Source: Maribacter litopenaei
GTDB lineage: Bacteria > Bacteroidota > Bacteroidia > Flavobacteriales > Flavobacteriaceae
Assembly: GCF_025244665.1 (NCBI RefSeq)
Contig: NZ_CP104205.1
Span: 3,531,001-3,595,000, forward strand
Reading direction: 5' to 3'
DNA: 64,000 bases
Of the stretch, positions 1-10,299 are shown in pieces; positions within the stretch are counted from its first letter, which is position 1; each line of letters starts with the position of its first letter. A program made the position numbers and the translations under genes. A model generated the notes under the pieces. The model saw nothing but the letters and a program-made list of their open reading frames with translations, searched no databases and was not told where the DNA came from.

Positions 1-2641
1 TCCTTAAAAAAATTATTTCCAAAAAACTAGGAAAGACCATACTCTCCCCTGATGTATATAGCATTGAAGAATTTGTTGAAAAAATTGCAGATTTATCCTA
101 TGCGACACAAACACAACAACTTTTCGAACTATACAAAGCTTATCTAGAATCAGGTACTTACGAGAAGGAATCCTTTGAATCTTTTTTGAACTGGGGACAA
201 ACACTACTTCAAGATATTAATGAAATAGACAGGTATTTAATCGACACTTCTTCGTTGTTTTCCGGATTGGCTGCAATACAAGAAGTAAACCATTGGTCAC
301 TAAGGGAAAACCAAACGTCCCTAATGAAAAACTACCTACGCTTTTGGAACCAATTAGACGATATTTACCACACCTTCAATGCCAATCTTATTAGCCAGCA
401 TATCGGCCATCAAGGTCTAGTGTATAGAAAAGCTTCCGAAGTGGTAATACAGTATGAAAATCAAGAAAAAAGACCGCATATCTTTTTGGGGTTTAATGCA
501 TTGAATGCCGCAGAAAGCAAAATAATACAAATTCTACTGGGCAATCAACAATCTAAGATTTTTGGGACCTGGACACCTACTTTCTAAATGACAACATACA
601 TGATGCCGGATTGTTCATAAGTAAACACAAGAAATCCTGGCCTTTCCTTAAATCCAATCCTCTAAAAGGAATTAGTGATAATTATAGGGAGAAGAAAAAT
701 ATAAGGGTCGTCGGCATACCTAAAAGTATTGCACAAACCAAATATGTAGGTGACCTTATAAATCAAATCCAAGAAACGAATCCAAAACAATTAGAAGGTA
801 CGGCCGTCATACTAGGAGACGAATCACTCCTTAATCCTTTGTTGAACAGTATCCCTAAAACTATTGCTTCCGTTAATATTACCATGGGGCAGAAATTGGA
901 TTTGACCGGTTTAGCCACATTTTTCTCCAATTTTATAGACCTGCACCTAGCAGTAACCCGAAAAGGATGGTTTTATACTGATTTTACAGCATTTATAAAC
1001 AACCCTTATTCCATTGCATTACTTGGAATAAGTGATATCAAAGCCGAAAAATTAATATCTCATATACATCAAAAAAATTGGATATATATCTCGAATAGAG
1101 AGCTTCGTCAATACTCAGATTCGAATCCGAGAGGTTTTTGATCAGCTGTTTTTCGAATACAAAACCCCAGCACGATTTGTTGAAAAGTGCTCATCTCTGA
1201 TTCAAACTTTAAAATTGATATTCGAAAAAAACAATGAATACCTCGCCCTCGAGCAATTATTTAAAATACATACCCTATTCAATCAAATTGGGGAATTGGT
1301 ACAGGAATATGAATATCTAAATTCCTTAAGGAGTCTTAAAAGCCTTTTCCGCCAATTAATTTCGTCAGAGACGTTGGATTTCCAAGGTGACCCGTTAGAG
1401 GGTCTTCAAATTATGGGAATGTTGGAAAGCAGAAACCTAGATTTTGAAACAGTAATTCTGACTTCGGTAAATGAAGGTATCCTCCCATCCGGAAAATCAA
1501 ACAACTCATTCATCCCCTTCGATTTAAAAAATGAATTCGGATTACCCACCTATAAGGAAAAAGACGCCGTGTACACTTATCACTTTTATCGATTGCTGCA
1601 GCGGGCCAAAAATATTTACTTGATATATAATACGGAACCGGATGTTCTCGGAAGGAGGTGAAAAAAGTAGGCTTATCACCCAAATATTAACTGATGAAAA
1701 CAGGGACGATGTAGTTGAGAATATTGCTACCCCTAACATTCAGGCAATAACTCATTCCCAAAAAATTATCCATAAAAGTAAGGGGCTCATTGACCTTTTG
1801 AACAACTATGCCGTCAACGGATTTTCCCCTAGCTCACTAAGCAACTACATTAGAAATCCGATAGATTTTTATAAACAGAACCTATTGGGCATACAATATA
1901 CTGAAGAGGTTGAGGAAAATATTGCAGCCAACACCATGGGGACTATTATACATGACAGCCTCGAGGAACTTTACACTCCATTTATTGATAAGGAAATTGA
2001 CCGAAACCAACTCATCGAATCAAAGAAATCCATTCAATCCATCGTCCATAAAAATTTTAAGAAAACATATCTAGATGGAGCATATGAGAGTGGCAAAAAC
2101 CTTATTGCCTATAATGTAGTGATAAGATATATCGAAAACTTTCTCGGATAATGAAATCGAAACGCTTCAACACCATTCTATCAAAATAATTGGACTAGAG
2201 AAAAAACTGAACATAAAATTAAGACTTCCCAACTCCGACCAAACCGTGGTTCTTAAGGGAAAACTAGATCGTATAGACCTATGCGACGGTTTGATACGAA
2301 TTATTGACTATAAAACAGGCAAGGTAGAAAAAAGGAATCTTGAAATAATTGAATGGTCAAGTATTATCGAATCCTATGACTATAGTAAGGCGTTCCAATT
2401 ACTCTGTTATTCCTATATGTACCTAAGTGGTTCCCCAATCGAGCATATAAAAGCAGGGATTTTCAGCATAAAAAACCTGAAAGAGGGATTAATGTTATTC
2501 TATAAAAAATCGTCCCCTAGAGACCCTAAAAAAGACCCTATGATCAACAAAGAAATCATTAAGGAGTTTGAAATACATCTTTATCAACTAATTGAGGAAA
2601 TATTAAACCCGGAAATTCCTTTTGTGGAAAAAGAAATTTAG
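1..2641 (+). CDS. AddB-like PD-(D/E)XK nuclease/helicase-fold protein, 5' partial
   Basis: This is the 3' part of a long gene; the start lies before the window and the first full in-frame codon is at base 3. The middle carries a conserved block (VILTSVNEGILPSGKS, then KEKDAVYTYHFYRLLQRA near 1455-1600) typical of the Bacteroidota family related to the AddB/RecB repair nucleases. The C-terminus holds the nuclease core GKLDRID (about 2256-2276) and IIDYKTGK (about 2300-2325), the D...DxK metal site. The predicted role is DNA end processing in recombination repair. The frame breaks four times: about 560, 1127-1132, 1646-1651 and 2142-2147. The last three read CCGAGA or TCTCGG where CCAGA/TCTGG would restore NPEVFDQ, DVLEGGEKSR and NFLDNEIE. 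I infer one intact gene. It ends 1 bp before the convergent SDR stop. Confidence 0.85.
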
Positions 2642-2642
2642 G

Positions 2643-3352
2643 CTACTTCTTGTCCGGTCTACTTGGCCGTACCTCAATTTTACTTGGCAAGGTTCTAGGA
2701 TGCATTTTCAATAGATCCAAAACAAGTTGTCCAATATCTTCCGGTTGTATTTTCCATGCATCGGACTCATTAGGCTCATGATTATTAAAATGAGTTGCTA
2801 CAGAACCCGGCATTATCGTAGATACCTTCACATCATATTTTCGTAAATCTAACATTGCCGCTTGGGTAAAACCGACTACCCCAAATTTAGAGGCATTGTA
2901 GCCCGCACCGAAGCAAAAAAATTAGTTCCCGCCAAACTTGCCAAGGTCATGTAATATCCCTTAGATCTTTTGAGTTCCTCAACGGACGCCTTTAACGTGT
3001 GGAAAACACCATTTAAATTGGTGTCGATCATCCGGTGCCACTGTTTATCTGTCATTTCATCTATTGGTGCAAAATTACCCACGCCTGCATTGGCAAGCAC
3101 CACATCAAGCTGACCCCATTTTTCAACAATCCGGTTAACAGCATTCATTTCATCCTCAATCCTACAAACATCAGACACGATACCAATGACTTCCGTATTG
3201 TTCAGCTCCTTTAAACCCTCATCTACGCTAGCATCGGTTCGACCACTTATAGCTATACGCATTCCAGCACCCAATAGGGTTTTTGCGACCCCCAAACCTA
3301 TTCCTTTAGTGCCACCAGTAATGTATACTACTTTATCTTTTAAATCCTTCAT
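2643..3352 (-). CDS. Short-chain dehydrogenase/reductase (SDR), frame break at 2908-2911
   Basis: Classical SDR of about 237 residues. The N-terminal Rossmann motif is TGGTKGIGLG, followed by NAGVG. The catalytic YxxxK (YNASK) lies just past a frame break at 2908-2911. There the minus strand reads TTCGGTGCG where TTCTGGTGCG gives FFASGAGYNASKFG and joins the two halves (AAMLDLRKYDVKVSTIMPG follows). The substrate cannot be told from sequence; such enzymes reduce or oxidise carbonyl/alcohol groups with NAD(P)H in the cytoplasm. The start is the ATG at 3350-3352, divergent from the sugar transporter. The break is the -1 form of the CCAGA-site artefact, so the gene is probably intact. Confidence 0.88.
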
Positions 3353-3460
3353 TTTAAATTTTTTACAAAATTATTAATCTATTGGCACTAAAGTAGCGAA
3401 TATGCTTAAAGATTTAACGGTTTTGATTTGCTATATTTAAAGGTTTTAAATTCAAGAGAA

Positions 3461-4780
3461 ATGAACAAAATTGTACTATGGTCAATTACCGCTGCTTTAG
3501 CAGGGTTTTTATTTGGTTTCGATACTGTGGTAATTTCAGGTGCCGATAAAAAATTACAGACACTTTGGGACAGCTCTGATGCCTTCCATGGTTGGGTCGT
3601 AATTTCCAGTGCTCTTTGGGGTACAGTTCTAGGGGCTATCTTTGCCGGCATTCCCACAGATAAGTGGGGTAGGAAAAATACCTTGATCGCCATTGGATTA
3701 CTGTACAGTATCTCTGCAGTTGGATCGGCCCTATCCAATGACCCTATAACATTTGCCTTTTTTAGGTTCATAGGAGGCATAGGAGTAGGGGTATCTACTA
3801 TTGCTGCCCCCGCATATATTTCAGAGATCTCTCCAGCGAACAAAAGGGGAAAGCTGGTAGGTTTTTATCAGTTTAGTCTTGTCTTTGGAATCCTCATCGC
3901 ATTTTTGTCAAACTTTCTTTTGAGCGGAATTGGAGACAACGATTGGCGTTGGATGGTGGGCGTTGAGGCCTTCCCTGCAATAATTTATACGCTATTCATA
4001 CTAACCGTACCTAAGAGTCCAAGATGGTTGTTAATGAACGGAAAAACAGAGGAAGCGGGCAAAATACTTCAATTAATAAATCCTAACGGAAATGTGGATG
4101 AGATGATTGAAGAAATTCAAAAAAGCAATGCAAAACCAGAAAGTCATGAACACATCTTCATGAAAAAATATCGGTTTCCCTTGATTCTCGCATTTTTGAT
4201 TGCATTTTTTAATCAGACTTCAGGAATCAATGCGTTTTTATATTACGCACCAAGAATATTTGAGGAGGCAGGGCTTGGAGAAAGCACGGCGCTCTTAAGT
4301 AGCGTAGGAATCGGGGTAACTAACATGATTTTTACTTTGATAGGGATTAACCTAATAGACCGTTTGGGAAGAAGGCAATTAATGTACATTGGATCCATTG
4401 GATATATAATTTCCCTATCATTGGTAGCATGTGCATTTTTCCTCGGATGGGAGGGCATGGCCGTACCTATCTTCCTTTTCATCTTTATTGCAGCACATGC
4501 CATTGGTCAAGGAACCATTATCCGGGTCTTTATTTCAGAAATATTTCCTAACCATCTAAGAGGAAGCGGGCAATCTTTTGGATGTTCCGCACATTGGATA
4601 TTGGCAGCTGCCATTCCAGCAGCAGTCCCATTTCTTTTCTCTAGCATTGGAGCCGGAATGGTATTTGCATTTTTCGCCATTATGATGGTTTTACAGCTTT
4701 TGTTTGTTAAGTTCATGATGCCGGAAACAAAAGGTGTTTCCTTAGAGGAGTTGAGTAAAATCCTTGTCGGAAAAAAATAA
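3461..4780 (+). CDS. Sugar porter family MFS transporter
   Basis: Twelve-helix inner-membrane permease of 439 residues with the sugar porter (SP) signatures in order: FGFDTVVISG in helix 1, DKWGRKN after helix 2, VPKSPRWL after helix 6, DRLGRR in the second half, and the C-terminal PETKGVSLEEL. It likely imports a hexose or pentose by H+ or Na+ symport. I chose the ATG at 3461 over an upstream in-frame TTG (3428), because MNKIVLWSITAALAGF places helix 1 at the N-terminus as in the family. It is divergent from the SDR gene and followed 36 bp later by a K+ channel gene. The substrate is not deducible. Confidence 0.93.
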   Translation: MNKIVLWSITAALAGFLFGFDTVVISGADKKLQTLWDSSDAFHGWVVISSALWGTVLGAIFAGIPTDKWGRKNTLIAIGLLYSISAVGSALSNDPITFAFFRFIGGIGVGVSTIAAPAYISEISPANKRGKLVGFYQFSLVFGILIAFLSNFLLSGIGDNDWRWMVGVEAFPAIIYTLFILTVPKSPRWLLMNGKTEEAGKILQLINPNGNVDEMIEEIQKSNAKPESHEHIFMKKYRFPLILAFLIAFFNQTSGINAFLYYAPRIFEEAGLGESTALLSSVGIGVTNMIFTLIGINLIDRLGRRQLMYIGSIGYIISLSLVACAFFLGWEGMAVPIFLFIFIAAHAIGQGTIIRVFISEIFPNHLRGSGQSFGCSAHWILAAAIPAAVPFLFSSIGAGMVFAFFAIMMVLQLLFVKFMMPETKGVSLEELSKILVGKK

Positions 4781-4816
4781 GACATCATTAAAGGAAAAGG
4801 TAATTAACCCAGTAAT

Positions 4817-5761
4817 TTGAAGCTTTATAAAAAAGAAAAATACAACGACCTTGGTCTAGATACCAAATCTCCTTCTAGCGGTTACAGGGCTCTTAACAAA
4901 GACGGTAGCTTTAATGTTAGAAAAGAAAACGTATCCTTTTTTGAAGGGATGAATATTTTCCATTCCTTGGTTTCAATGTCATGGCTTCAATTCTTTTTGG
5001 TTCTTGCCTTGGGTTATTTCATGATCAATTTAGTTTTTGCCTCGTTATACCTTTTTATTGGTACGGAACATTTAACAGGAATATATGGAACCACCAAAAT
5101 AGACCAGTTCATTGAAGCCTTCTTTTTCAGTGCTCAAACCATTACTACATTAGGATATGGTCAAATAGCGCCCTTAAACCTGGCGGCAAACATAGTAGCT
5201 GCGACAGAATCCCTTTTGGGTCTATTATTGTTCGCTTTGGCCACAGGTCTTATGTATGGCAGGTTTTCAAAACCCTATGCAACTATAAAATACAGCTCCT
5301 TGGCCGTAATAGCTCCCTATAATGATATTAACGGCTTTATGTTTAGGGTAGTCAACCCAAAGAACAACCAATTACTGGAAGTAGAGGTGAACGTAAACCT
5401 ATCCTTAAAACGAGAGAACTCAGATTTACGTGACTTTTACTCTTTAGAATTGGAACGGTCAAAAGTGGTCTTTTTTCCAACCATGTGGACGGTAGTACAT
5501 CCTATTTCCGATAAAAGCCCTATATACGGATTTAAAAGTGAAGAGCTTATTGCAAAGGATGCCGAGTTCATTGTTGTCATAAAAGCTTTTGACGAGTCCT
5601 TTTCCCAATCCGTCTATTCCCGTTCATCTTATAAAGCAAATGAAGTAAGATGGGGAGCCAAATTCACCTATCTCGCCAAGAGGGATGAAACAGGCATATC
5701 CATTGACGTGGGAAGAATTGATGACACCTTTGAAATAGATCTGAACCAATCAGGTTCATAA
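4817..5761 (+). CDS. Inward-rectifier type potassium channel (KirBac/IRK family)
   Basis: Protein of 314 residues with the prokaryotic Kir plan: an amphipathic N-terminal slide region, outer helix (about 57-85), pore helix and selectivity filter TTLGYGQ (about 110-116), inner helix (about 122-147), then a cytoplasmic immunoglobulin-like IRK domain (about 150-310) containing FRVVNPKNNQLLEVEV. It would conduct K+ across the inner membrane. The start is the TTG at 4817 by frame, with no better ATG upstream, so the exact N-terminus is uncertain. The stop is followed at once by the terminator and tRNA gene of the opposite strand. Confidence 0.93.
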   Translation: MKLYKKEKYNDLGLDTKSPSSGYRALNKDGSFNVRKENVSFFEGMNIFHSLVSMSWLQFFLVLALGYFMINLVFASLYLFIGTEHLTGIYGTTKIDQFIEAFFFSAQTITTLGYGQIAPLNLAANIVAATESLLGLLLFALATGLMYGRFSKPYATIKYSSLAVIAPYNDINGFMFRVVNPKNNQLLEVEVNVNLSLKRENSDLRDFYSLELERSKVVFFPTMWTVVHPISDKSPIYGFKSEELIAKDAEFIVVIKAFDESFSQSVYSRSSYKANEVRWGAKFTYLAKRDETGISIDVGRIDDTFEIDLNQSGS

Positions 5762-5791
5762 AAACAAAAAAGCCGCACAATTGTGCAGCTT
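5762..5791 (-). terminator. Rho-independent terminator of the tRNA-Ala gene
   Basis: An 11-bp inverted repeat (5770-5780 with 5781-5791) lies directly after the tRNA on the minus strand and is followed there by a T-rich tract (TTTTTTGTTTT). One pair is G-U only in the minus-strand RNA and a C-A mismatch in the plus-strand RNA, which supports minus-strand use. Confidence 0.8.
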
Positions 5792-5794
5792 TCG

Positions 5795-5868
5795 TGGAGA
5801 ATACCGGATTCGAACCGGTGGCCTCTTGCCTGCCAGGCAAGCGCTCTAGCCAACTGAGCTAATCCCCC
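5795..5868 (-). tRNA. tRNA-Ala (anticodon GGC)
   Basis: On the minus strand the 74-nt sequence folds as a full cloverleaf: acceptor GGGGGAT/ATTCTCC, D stem GCTC/GAGC, anticodon stem CTTGC/GCAAG with loop CTGGCAG (anticodon GGC, reads GCC/GCU), T stem ACCGG/CCGGT with TTCGAAT loop. The acceptor stem contains the G3-U70 wobble pair that marks alanine tRNAs. The discriminator is A73 and CCA is not encoded. Confidence 0.97.
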
Positions 5869-5919
5869 TTTTTGAGCGTGGCAAAGGAAATACTTTTTCA
5901 GAACGTATCAAAATACATC

Positions 5920-6718
5920 TTAATCTTTCTTGGTGCTCAAAATCAATACCGGGATAGGAACCGAAAACTCCGACTTCAATATGGTGCTTTTCTCCCAAAG
6001 CTTCTTAAAGAAGCCCCGCTTTCTCCTAAATACGCACAAAAGTTCTCGGATGTTTTGACTGAAAATGCTCCAATACACCCAGGTAAGTAGTGGCATTTTC
6101 GGTTATCGTCAATTGAGAACTAATGTCCATAAGGGCTGTATTTATTTTAAGATCATCATCTGTATAGCCTGGTGTTTTTACCAATAACAAGTTAACCTTA
6201 GCCCTATGCTTTTCAGAAATAGTAATCAAAGGGTTCAATATCCTTTTACGCTTTAGTATACCTGATCTAAAGGCTACCAAAATATTATGATATGCTGTAT
6301 ATTTTGTGCCTTTAGGGACAACTAGAGTGGGAATATTGGTCTGCTTTATGATTTTTCCGGAGGTATGTCCTAAATATAACTCTTCCTGTATATCGTTACT
6401 TCGAGGGGCGAGAATAATAAGATCTATTCCCAATTCATTATCTATTTCCAAAAGACCGTCCACCAATTCACCTTTAAAGGACGCTATTTTGATATCTATT
6501 TGTTTGGCGTCTATTTGTGAAATGACTCCTTTTAATCGCTCCTTACCACTTTCTGCAACGATTTCCGAAACATTGGCCAGGGTACCGGCCTTAGAAGTAA
6601 CGTTAAACACTTCCATTACATAAACCTGGGCACCAAAATCGGTTGCAAAGTCTACGGCATATTGCAAGGTTTCGCTGGCATCCGGTGAAGTGCCAATGGG
6701 AACAAGGATATTCTTCAT
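5920..6718 (-). CDS. Universal stress protein, two-domain, frame break at 6044-6049
   Basis: Starts MKNILVPIGTSPDAS, a typical UspA beta-strand and loop. The first UspA domain ends near IKQTNIPTLVVPKGT, and a second domain follows. As read, the frame stops early at 6026. At 6044-6049 the minus strand reads CCGAGA; with CCAGA the frame continues through HPELLCVFRRKRGF to the expected end SVPIPVLIL and a stop at 5920-5922, giving about 266 residues, normal for Bacteroidota two-domain Usp proteins. The predicted role is a cytoplasmic stress-response nucleotide-binding protein. It stands alone, divergent from the GNAT gene. Confidence 0.88.
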
Positions 6719-6766
6719 GGTTGATTTGTTGTTAATTCCTCTAAATTTACAATTTTAATACATCGA

Positions 6767-7270
6767 ATGACGATTCAGCCAGCAAAGATATCTGAAATTC
6801 CCAATATTCTTACCATGACAAACGCATGTAGAATACACATGGAGTCTAAAAACATTTTTCAATGGACAGAGGAATATCCCTCCGAGGAAAAATTCCTTAT
6901 GGATATTGAGAGGGGCGAGTTATTCCTGCTCAAAAAGGAGCACAAACTCATTGGTTGTATTGTTATGTCTACTCTCATGGATGAAGAATATAGGGATGTT
7001 GCTTGGTTATCGAAGAATTCCAAAAACCTTTATATACATAGGTTGGCGGTGCATCCTGAAGAACAAGGGAAAGGATACGCCCAGCAACTGATGGCCTTTG
7101 CGGAGAAACATGCCAAGGAAAACGGTTTTGTATCGATTAGGTTGGACACCTTTAGTCAAAATATTCGAAACCAAAAATTTTATGAGGCAAGAGGGTATAA
7201 GAAATTGGAGGATATTTACTTTCCAAAACAAAGTTCCTATCCTTTTCATTGTTATGAACGTTTAGTCTAA
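6767..7270 (+). CDS. GNAT family N-acetyltransferase
   Basis: Protein of 167 residues. Motif A, the acetyl-CoA pyrophosphate loop, is HRLAVHPEEQGKGYAQQLM (about residues 92-111), followed by the C-terminal strand and helix FVSIRLDTFSQNIRNQKFYEARGY. It probably transfers an acetyl group to an unknown amine. The start is the ATG at 6767 (MTIQPAKISEIPNIL), a usual GNAT N-terminus. It is 7 bp upstream of the MATE gene, so the two are likely cotranscribed. Confidence 0.9.
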   Translation: MTIQPAKISEIPNILTMTNACRIHMESKNIFQWTEEYPSEEKFLMDIERGELFLLKKEHKLIGCIVMSTLMDEEYRDVAWLSKNSKNLYIHRLAVHPEEQGKGYAQQLMAFAEKHAKENGFVSIRLDTFSQNIRNQKFYEARGYKKLEDIYFPKQSSYPFHCYERLV

Positions 7271-7277
7271 GCCGATC

Positions 7278-8612
7278 TTGAAATCTACGGTAACCTTAAA
7301 AAGAATCAATAGCCTGGCCATACCGGCCACTGTTGCCGGTATTGCAGAGCCTTTGCTTTCTATAACAGACACCGCCATAGTAGGGAATATTCCGGTAGAC
7401 GGATTGGAATCACTTGCTGCTGCAGGTATTGTTGGGTCCTTTTTATCGATGTTGATTTGGGTCTTGGGACAGACCCGAAGTGCCATCTCGGCTATCATTT
7501 CACAATACTTGGGTGCGGGGAAGTTGGAAGAGGTAAAAACATTGCCCGCCCAGGCCATTTATTTGAACATAGCCCTGAGCGTGCTGATATTATTATCTAC
7601 TGTTTTCGTAATCCGTGAGATTTTTGAGCTTTTAAATGCCTCCGGAAAAATCTTGGAATATTGTATTAGTTACTATTCCATTCGTGTATGGGGATTTCCG
7701 CTCACCCTTTTTGTTTTTGCGGTCATGGGAATCTTTAGAGGGTTACAAAACACCTATTGGCCCATGGTCATTGCCATTACCGGAGCCATACTCAATGTAA
7801 TTCTTGATTTTCTTTTGGTGTATGGAGTTGAGGGAATTATTGAGCCCATGTATTTGGAAGGAGCTGCATGGGCCAGTCTTATCGCACAGTCGGTGATGGC
7901 CATTATGGCACTATGGCTACTTTGGAAAAAGACTGAAATCAGCCTAATCCTTAAATTCCCTATACATCCGGAATTAGGACGATTGGTAGTCATGAGTCTA
8001 AACCTATTTGTAAGAGCCTTAGCTCTGAACACGGCCTTAATTCTAGCTGTGAGGGAAGCAACGGCCTTGGGCGATAAATATATTGGTGCACATACCATAG
8101 CGATAAACCTTTGGCTTTTTTCGGCCTTTTTTATTGACGGATATGGTGCCGCAGGAAATATTATGGGGGGTAGGCTCTTGGGTGAAAAGAACTATGACGA
8201 CCTATGGTTGCTGGCTAAGAAAATAGTGAAATATGGATTTTATGTAAGCCTGGTTCTTATGGTCGTTTCCTTTCTTTTTTACAAACCTATAGGCCGCCTT
8301 TTTTCCAATGAGGAGCTCGTTCTGAACACTTTCTATAGCGTGTTCTATATTATTATCCTAGGGCTGCCCTTTAACACCATAGCATTTGTACTAGATGGGG
8401 TTTTTAAAGGCTTAGGGGAAATGAAATACCTACGCAATACCTTGCTCATCGCAACCTTCCTTGGGTTTGTTCCCATTTTGTTTTTAGGCCGGTTTTTAGA
8501 TTGGGGGCTTTCAGGCATTTGGATAGCGTTTACCGTTTGGATGTTCATTAGGGGCGGGGCCTTGGTACTTAAATTCCGAAGAAAGTTTCGACCCCTATTG
8601 CAAAACCATTAA
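7278..8612 (+). CDS. MATE family efflux transporter (DinF-like)
   Basis: Polytopic membrane protein of 444 residues with twelve predicted helices and the MATE N-terminal pattern IPATVAGIAEPLLSITDTAIVG, followed by ISAIISQYLGAG. It is a Na+- or H+-driven multidrug or toxin extruder of the inner membrane. The start is TTG at 7278, 7 bp after the GNAT stop; no better ATG is nearby. The gene contains one genuine TCTCGG (about 7489), in AISAIIS. The frame is continuous on both sides, so that site is not an error. Confidence 0.92.
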   Translation: MKSTVTLKRINSLAIPATVAGIAEPLLSITDTAIVGNIPVDGLESLAAAGIVGSFLSMLIWVLGQTRSAISAIISQYLGAGKLEEVKTLPAQAIYLNIALSVLILLSTVFVIREIFELLNASGKILEYCISYYSIRVWGFPLTLFVFAVMGIFRGLQNTYWPMVIAITGAILNVILDFLLVYGVEGIIEPMYLEGAAWASLIAQSVMAIMALWLLWKKTEISLILKFPIHPELGRLVVMSLNLFVRALALNTALILAVREATALGDKYIGAHTIAINLWLFSAFFIDGYGAAGNIMGGRLLGEKNYDDLWLLAKKIVKYGFYVSLVLMVVSFLFYKPIGRLFSNEELVLNTFYSVFYIIILGLPFNTIAFVLDGVFKGLGEMKYLRNTLLIATFLGFVPILFLGRFLDWGLSGIWIAFTVWMFIRGGALVLKFRRKFRPLLQNH

Positions 8613-8635
8613 TTTTGAAATAAATACGACGAACT

Positions 8636-9403
8636 ATGGGAACCGATAGGGAAAACGGCAGTCTTTATACCAGTATGAACGGTAAGGTAGCGACCATTGA
8701 GTTTGGTCATCCTGCCAGTAATTCCTTTGTGGCGGTTTTGTTGGACCGGCTTGCAAAGGAGTTCAACAAACTTTCAGAAAACGCGGATGTCCATGTCATT
8801 ATATTAAAATCCGAAGGGGAAAAGGCATTTTGCGCTGGAGCTTCCTTTGACGAATTAATGTCCGTTAGCAACTTGGAGGAGGGAAAGGAGTTCTTTAGTG
8901 GGTTTGCCCATGTTATTAATGCCATGCGAACCTGTAAAAAAATAATCGTTGGTAGGGTTCAGGGCAAAACCGTAGGTGGAGGTGTTGGTTTGGCCGCCGC
9001 CTGTGATTATGTGTTCGCACATGAAAATGCATCTATAAAGCTATCGGAATTAAGTATTGGTATTGCACCCTTGGTCATTGAGCCAGCAGTGGAACGCAAA
9101 ATAGGAACAGGCGCTTTGGCAGAATTATCCTTGGCTCCCACAGAATGGAAAAATGCCTATTGGGCACAGGAAAAGGGACTTTACGCCAAGGTGTTCGATT
9201 CGTTCTCCGAAATGGATAAGGAACTCGACTTTTTCACCAGTACCTTGGCATCCTATAACCCACAAGGATTGTCTGATTGGAAAAAGGTCCTTTGGAAAAA
9301 TACCGAGCATTGGGAACAGTTGTTGAATGAGCGTGCCGCCATTACGGGAACTTTGGTACTTTCGGATTTCACCCGAAACGCACTGTCAAAATTCAAAAAA
9401 TAA
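8636..9403 (+). CDS. Enoyl-CoA hydratase/isomerase family protein
   Basis: Crotonase-fold protein of 255 residues. The two oxyanion-hole segments are visible: FCAGASFDEL (about 63-72) and GKTVGGGVGLAAACDYVF (about 107-124), followed by SELSIGIAP, where the acid/base Glu sits in many hydratases. It acts on acyl-CoA thioesters, possibly in fatty-acid or amino-acid breakdown. The exact reaction (hydratase, isomerase, methylglutaconyl-CoA hydratase) cannot be assigned. ATG start, 23 bp after the MATE gene on the same strand. Confidence 0.9.
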   Translation: MGTDRENGSLYTSMNGKVATIEFGHPASNSFVAVLLDRLAKEFNKLSENADVHVIILKSEGEKAFCAGASFDELMSVSNLEEGKEFFSGFAHVINAMRTCKKIIVGRVQGKTVGGGVGLAAACDYVFAHENASIKLSELSIGIAPLVIEPAVERKIGTGALAELSLAPTEWKNAYWAQEKGLYAKVFDSFSEMDKELDFFTSTLASYNPQGLSDWKKVLWKNTEHWEQLLNERAAITGTLVLSDFTRNALSKFKK

Positions 9404-9450
9404 GCAATAAGCCAAACCTTGCTTCGTTGTTAACGATAAAATTCTATTAA

Positions 9451-9564
9451 ATGGAAATTCTGCAATTTTTAAACGGGAACCTCATTTTTCCTATCCTAGC
9501 GCTTGTTCTTGTCGTCGTTTATTTCGTGAACAGAATTCGTACAAGACGCAGGTTTAAACGATAG
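9451..9564 (+). CDS. Small single-span membrane protein, 37 residues, unknown
   Basis: An ATG at 9451 opens a 37-codon frame: a short polar N-terminus (MEILQFLNGN), one hydrophobic segment (LIFPILALVLVVVYFV) and a basic tail rich in arginine (NRIRTRRRFKR). The positive-inside rule puts the C-terminus in the cytoplasm. It fills the gap between the enoyl-CoA hydratase and the convergent oxygenase gene, ending 4 bp before the latter's stop. The amino acid composition argues for a real microprotein; function unknown. Confidence 0.6.
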   Translation: MEILQFLNGNLIFPILALVLVVVYFVNRIRTRRRFKR

Positions 9565-9568
9565 TCTA

Positions 9569-10213
9569 CTATCGTGTTTTTAGCCAGCCAGTAATGCTCA
9601 ACCTTTGACGGTTGGCAGGTTTGACCTCATGTTCAATCTTCTGGCTTTCAAAGATGACTGTCCTACCTGGCATTGGAAAAACAGCTTTTGGATATTCCTT
9701 ACCGTTTTCATCATTCAAATAAAGTACCAATTCACCACCATGCTCAGGTAACCAATCGTTCTCATTTAAATAGCATACTACGGAAAGTCTGCGGCAATCA
9801 TCATTTTGGAATGTATCCAAATGCCGTCTGTAGAATTTCCTTGCAGGGTAGACCGCATAATGAAATTCCTTTCGAAGGATTCCCGTAAAACAGGTTTTAT
9901 TGAGATAGGCGGAAAGTTCATTGATTTTGCCGAAAAAACCTGTCTGTGTGGGATTTAAATTGGCTTCATCCATCCAAAGAATGAAATCTCCCCTGATTTC
10001 AGTTTTAATGACTTCGTTTGTCCTGTTTCCAATAGCTGCTTTTTTAAAATGATCCTCCTCGTATTTGTCCAAAAGGTCTTTCCTAAGGCCCGTTATAGTT
10101 TCTTGGGGAAAGAAATTATCGAGAATACTATAACCGTCCCTTAGGATATCCTCGATCAACTGCTCGAAAAGCGGATTTTCTTCAAAATCAAGTTGTTCTG
10201 CCAATCCAACCAT
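9569..10213 (-). CDS. 2-oxoglutarate/Fe(II)-dependent oxygenase (prolyl 4-hydroxylase-like)
   Basis: Protein of 214 residues with a C-terminal double-stranded beta-helix. The iron ligands H and D are in YRRHLDTFQ, the distal H is in IEHEV, and the 2OG-binding Arg is in NRQRLSITGWLK near the end. The family hydroxylates prolyl or other residues; in bacteria a translation factor or ribosomal target is possible but not shown. An intact CCAGA lies at about 9638 (SQKIEH), so not every such site is miscalled. Convergent with the 37-residue gene. Confidence 0.88.
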   Translation of the reverse strand: MVGLAEQLDFEENPLFEQLIEDILRDGYSILDNFFPQETITGLRKDLLDKYEEDHFKKAAIGNRTNEVIKTEIRGDFILWMDEANLNPTQTGFFGKINELSAYLNKTCFTGILRKEFHYAVYPARKFYRRHLDTFQNDDCRRLSVVCYLNENDWLPEHGGELVLYLNDENGKEYPKAVFPMPGRTVIFESQKIEHEVKPANRQRLSITGWLKTR

Positions 10214-10273
10214 TTCAATTTTTTAAAAAGCCGACAAATGTAATTCTAAAAGGGATCGGTTTTACAAATTGAA

Positions 10274-10281
10274 TACCTTTG
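10274..10281 (+). promoter_or_regulatory. -7 promoter element TACCTTTG upstream of queD
   Basis: Perfect match to the Bacteroidota -7 consensus TAnnTTTG, about 19 bases before the likely ATG at 10300. No clear TTG occurs at the -33 position. It favours a start downstream of the TTG at 10279, which lies inside the element. Confidence 0.55.
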
Positions 10282-10299
10282 TATCCTCAAATGGTATTT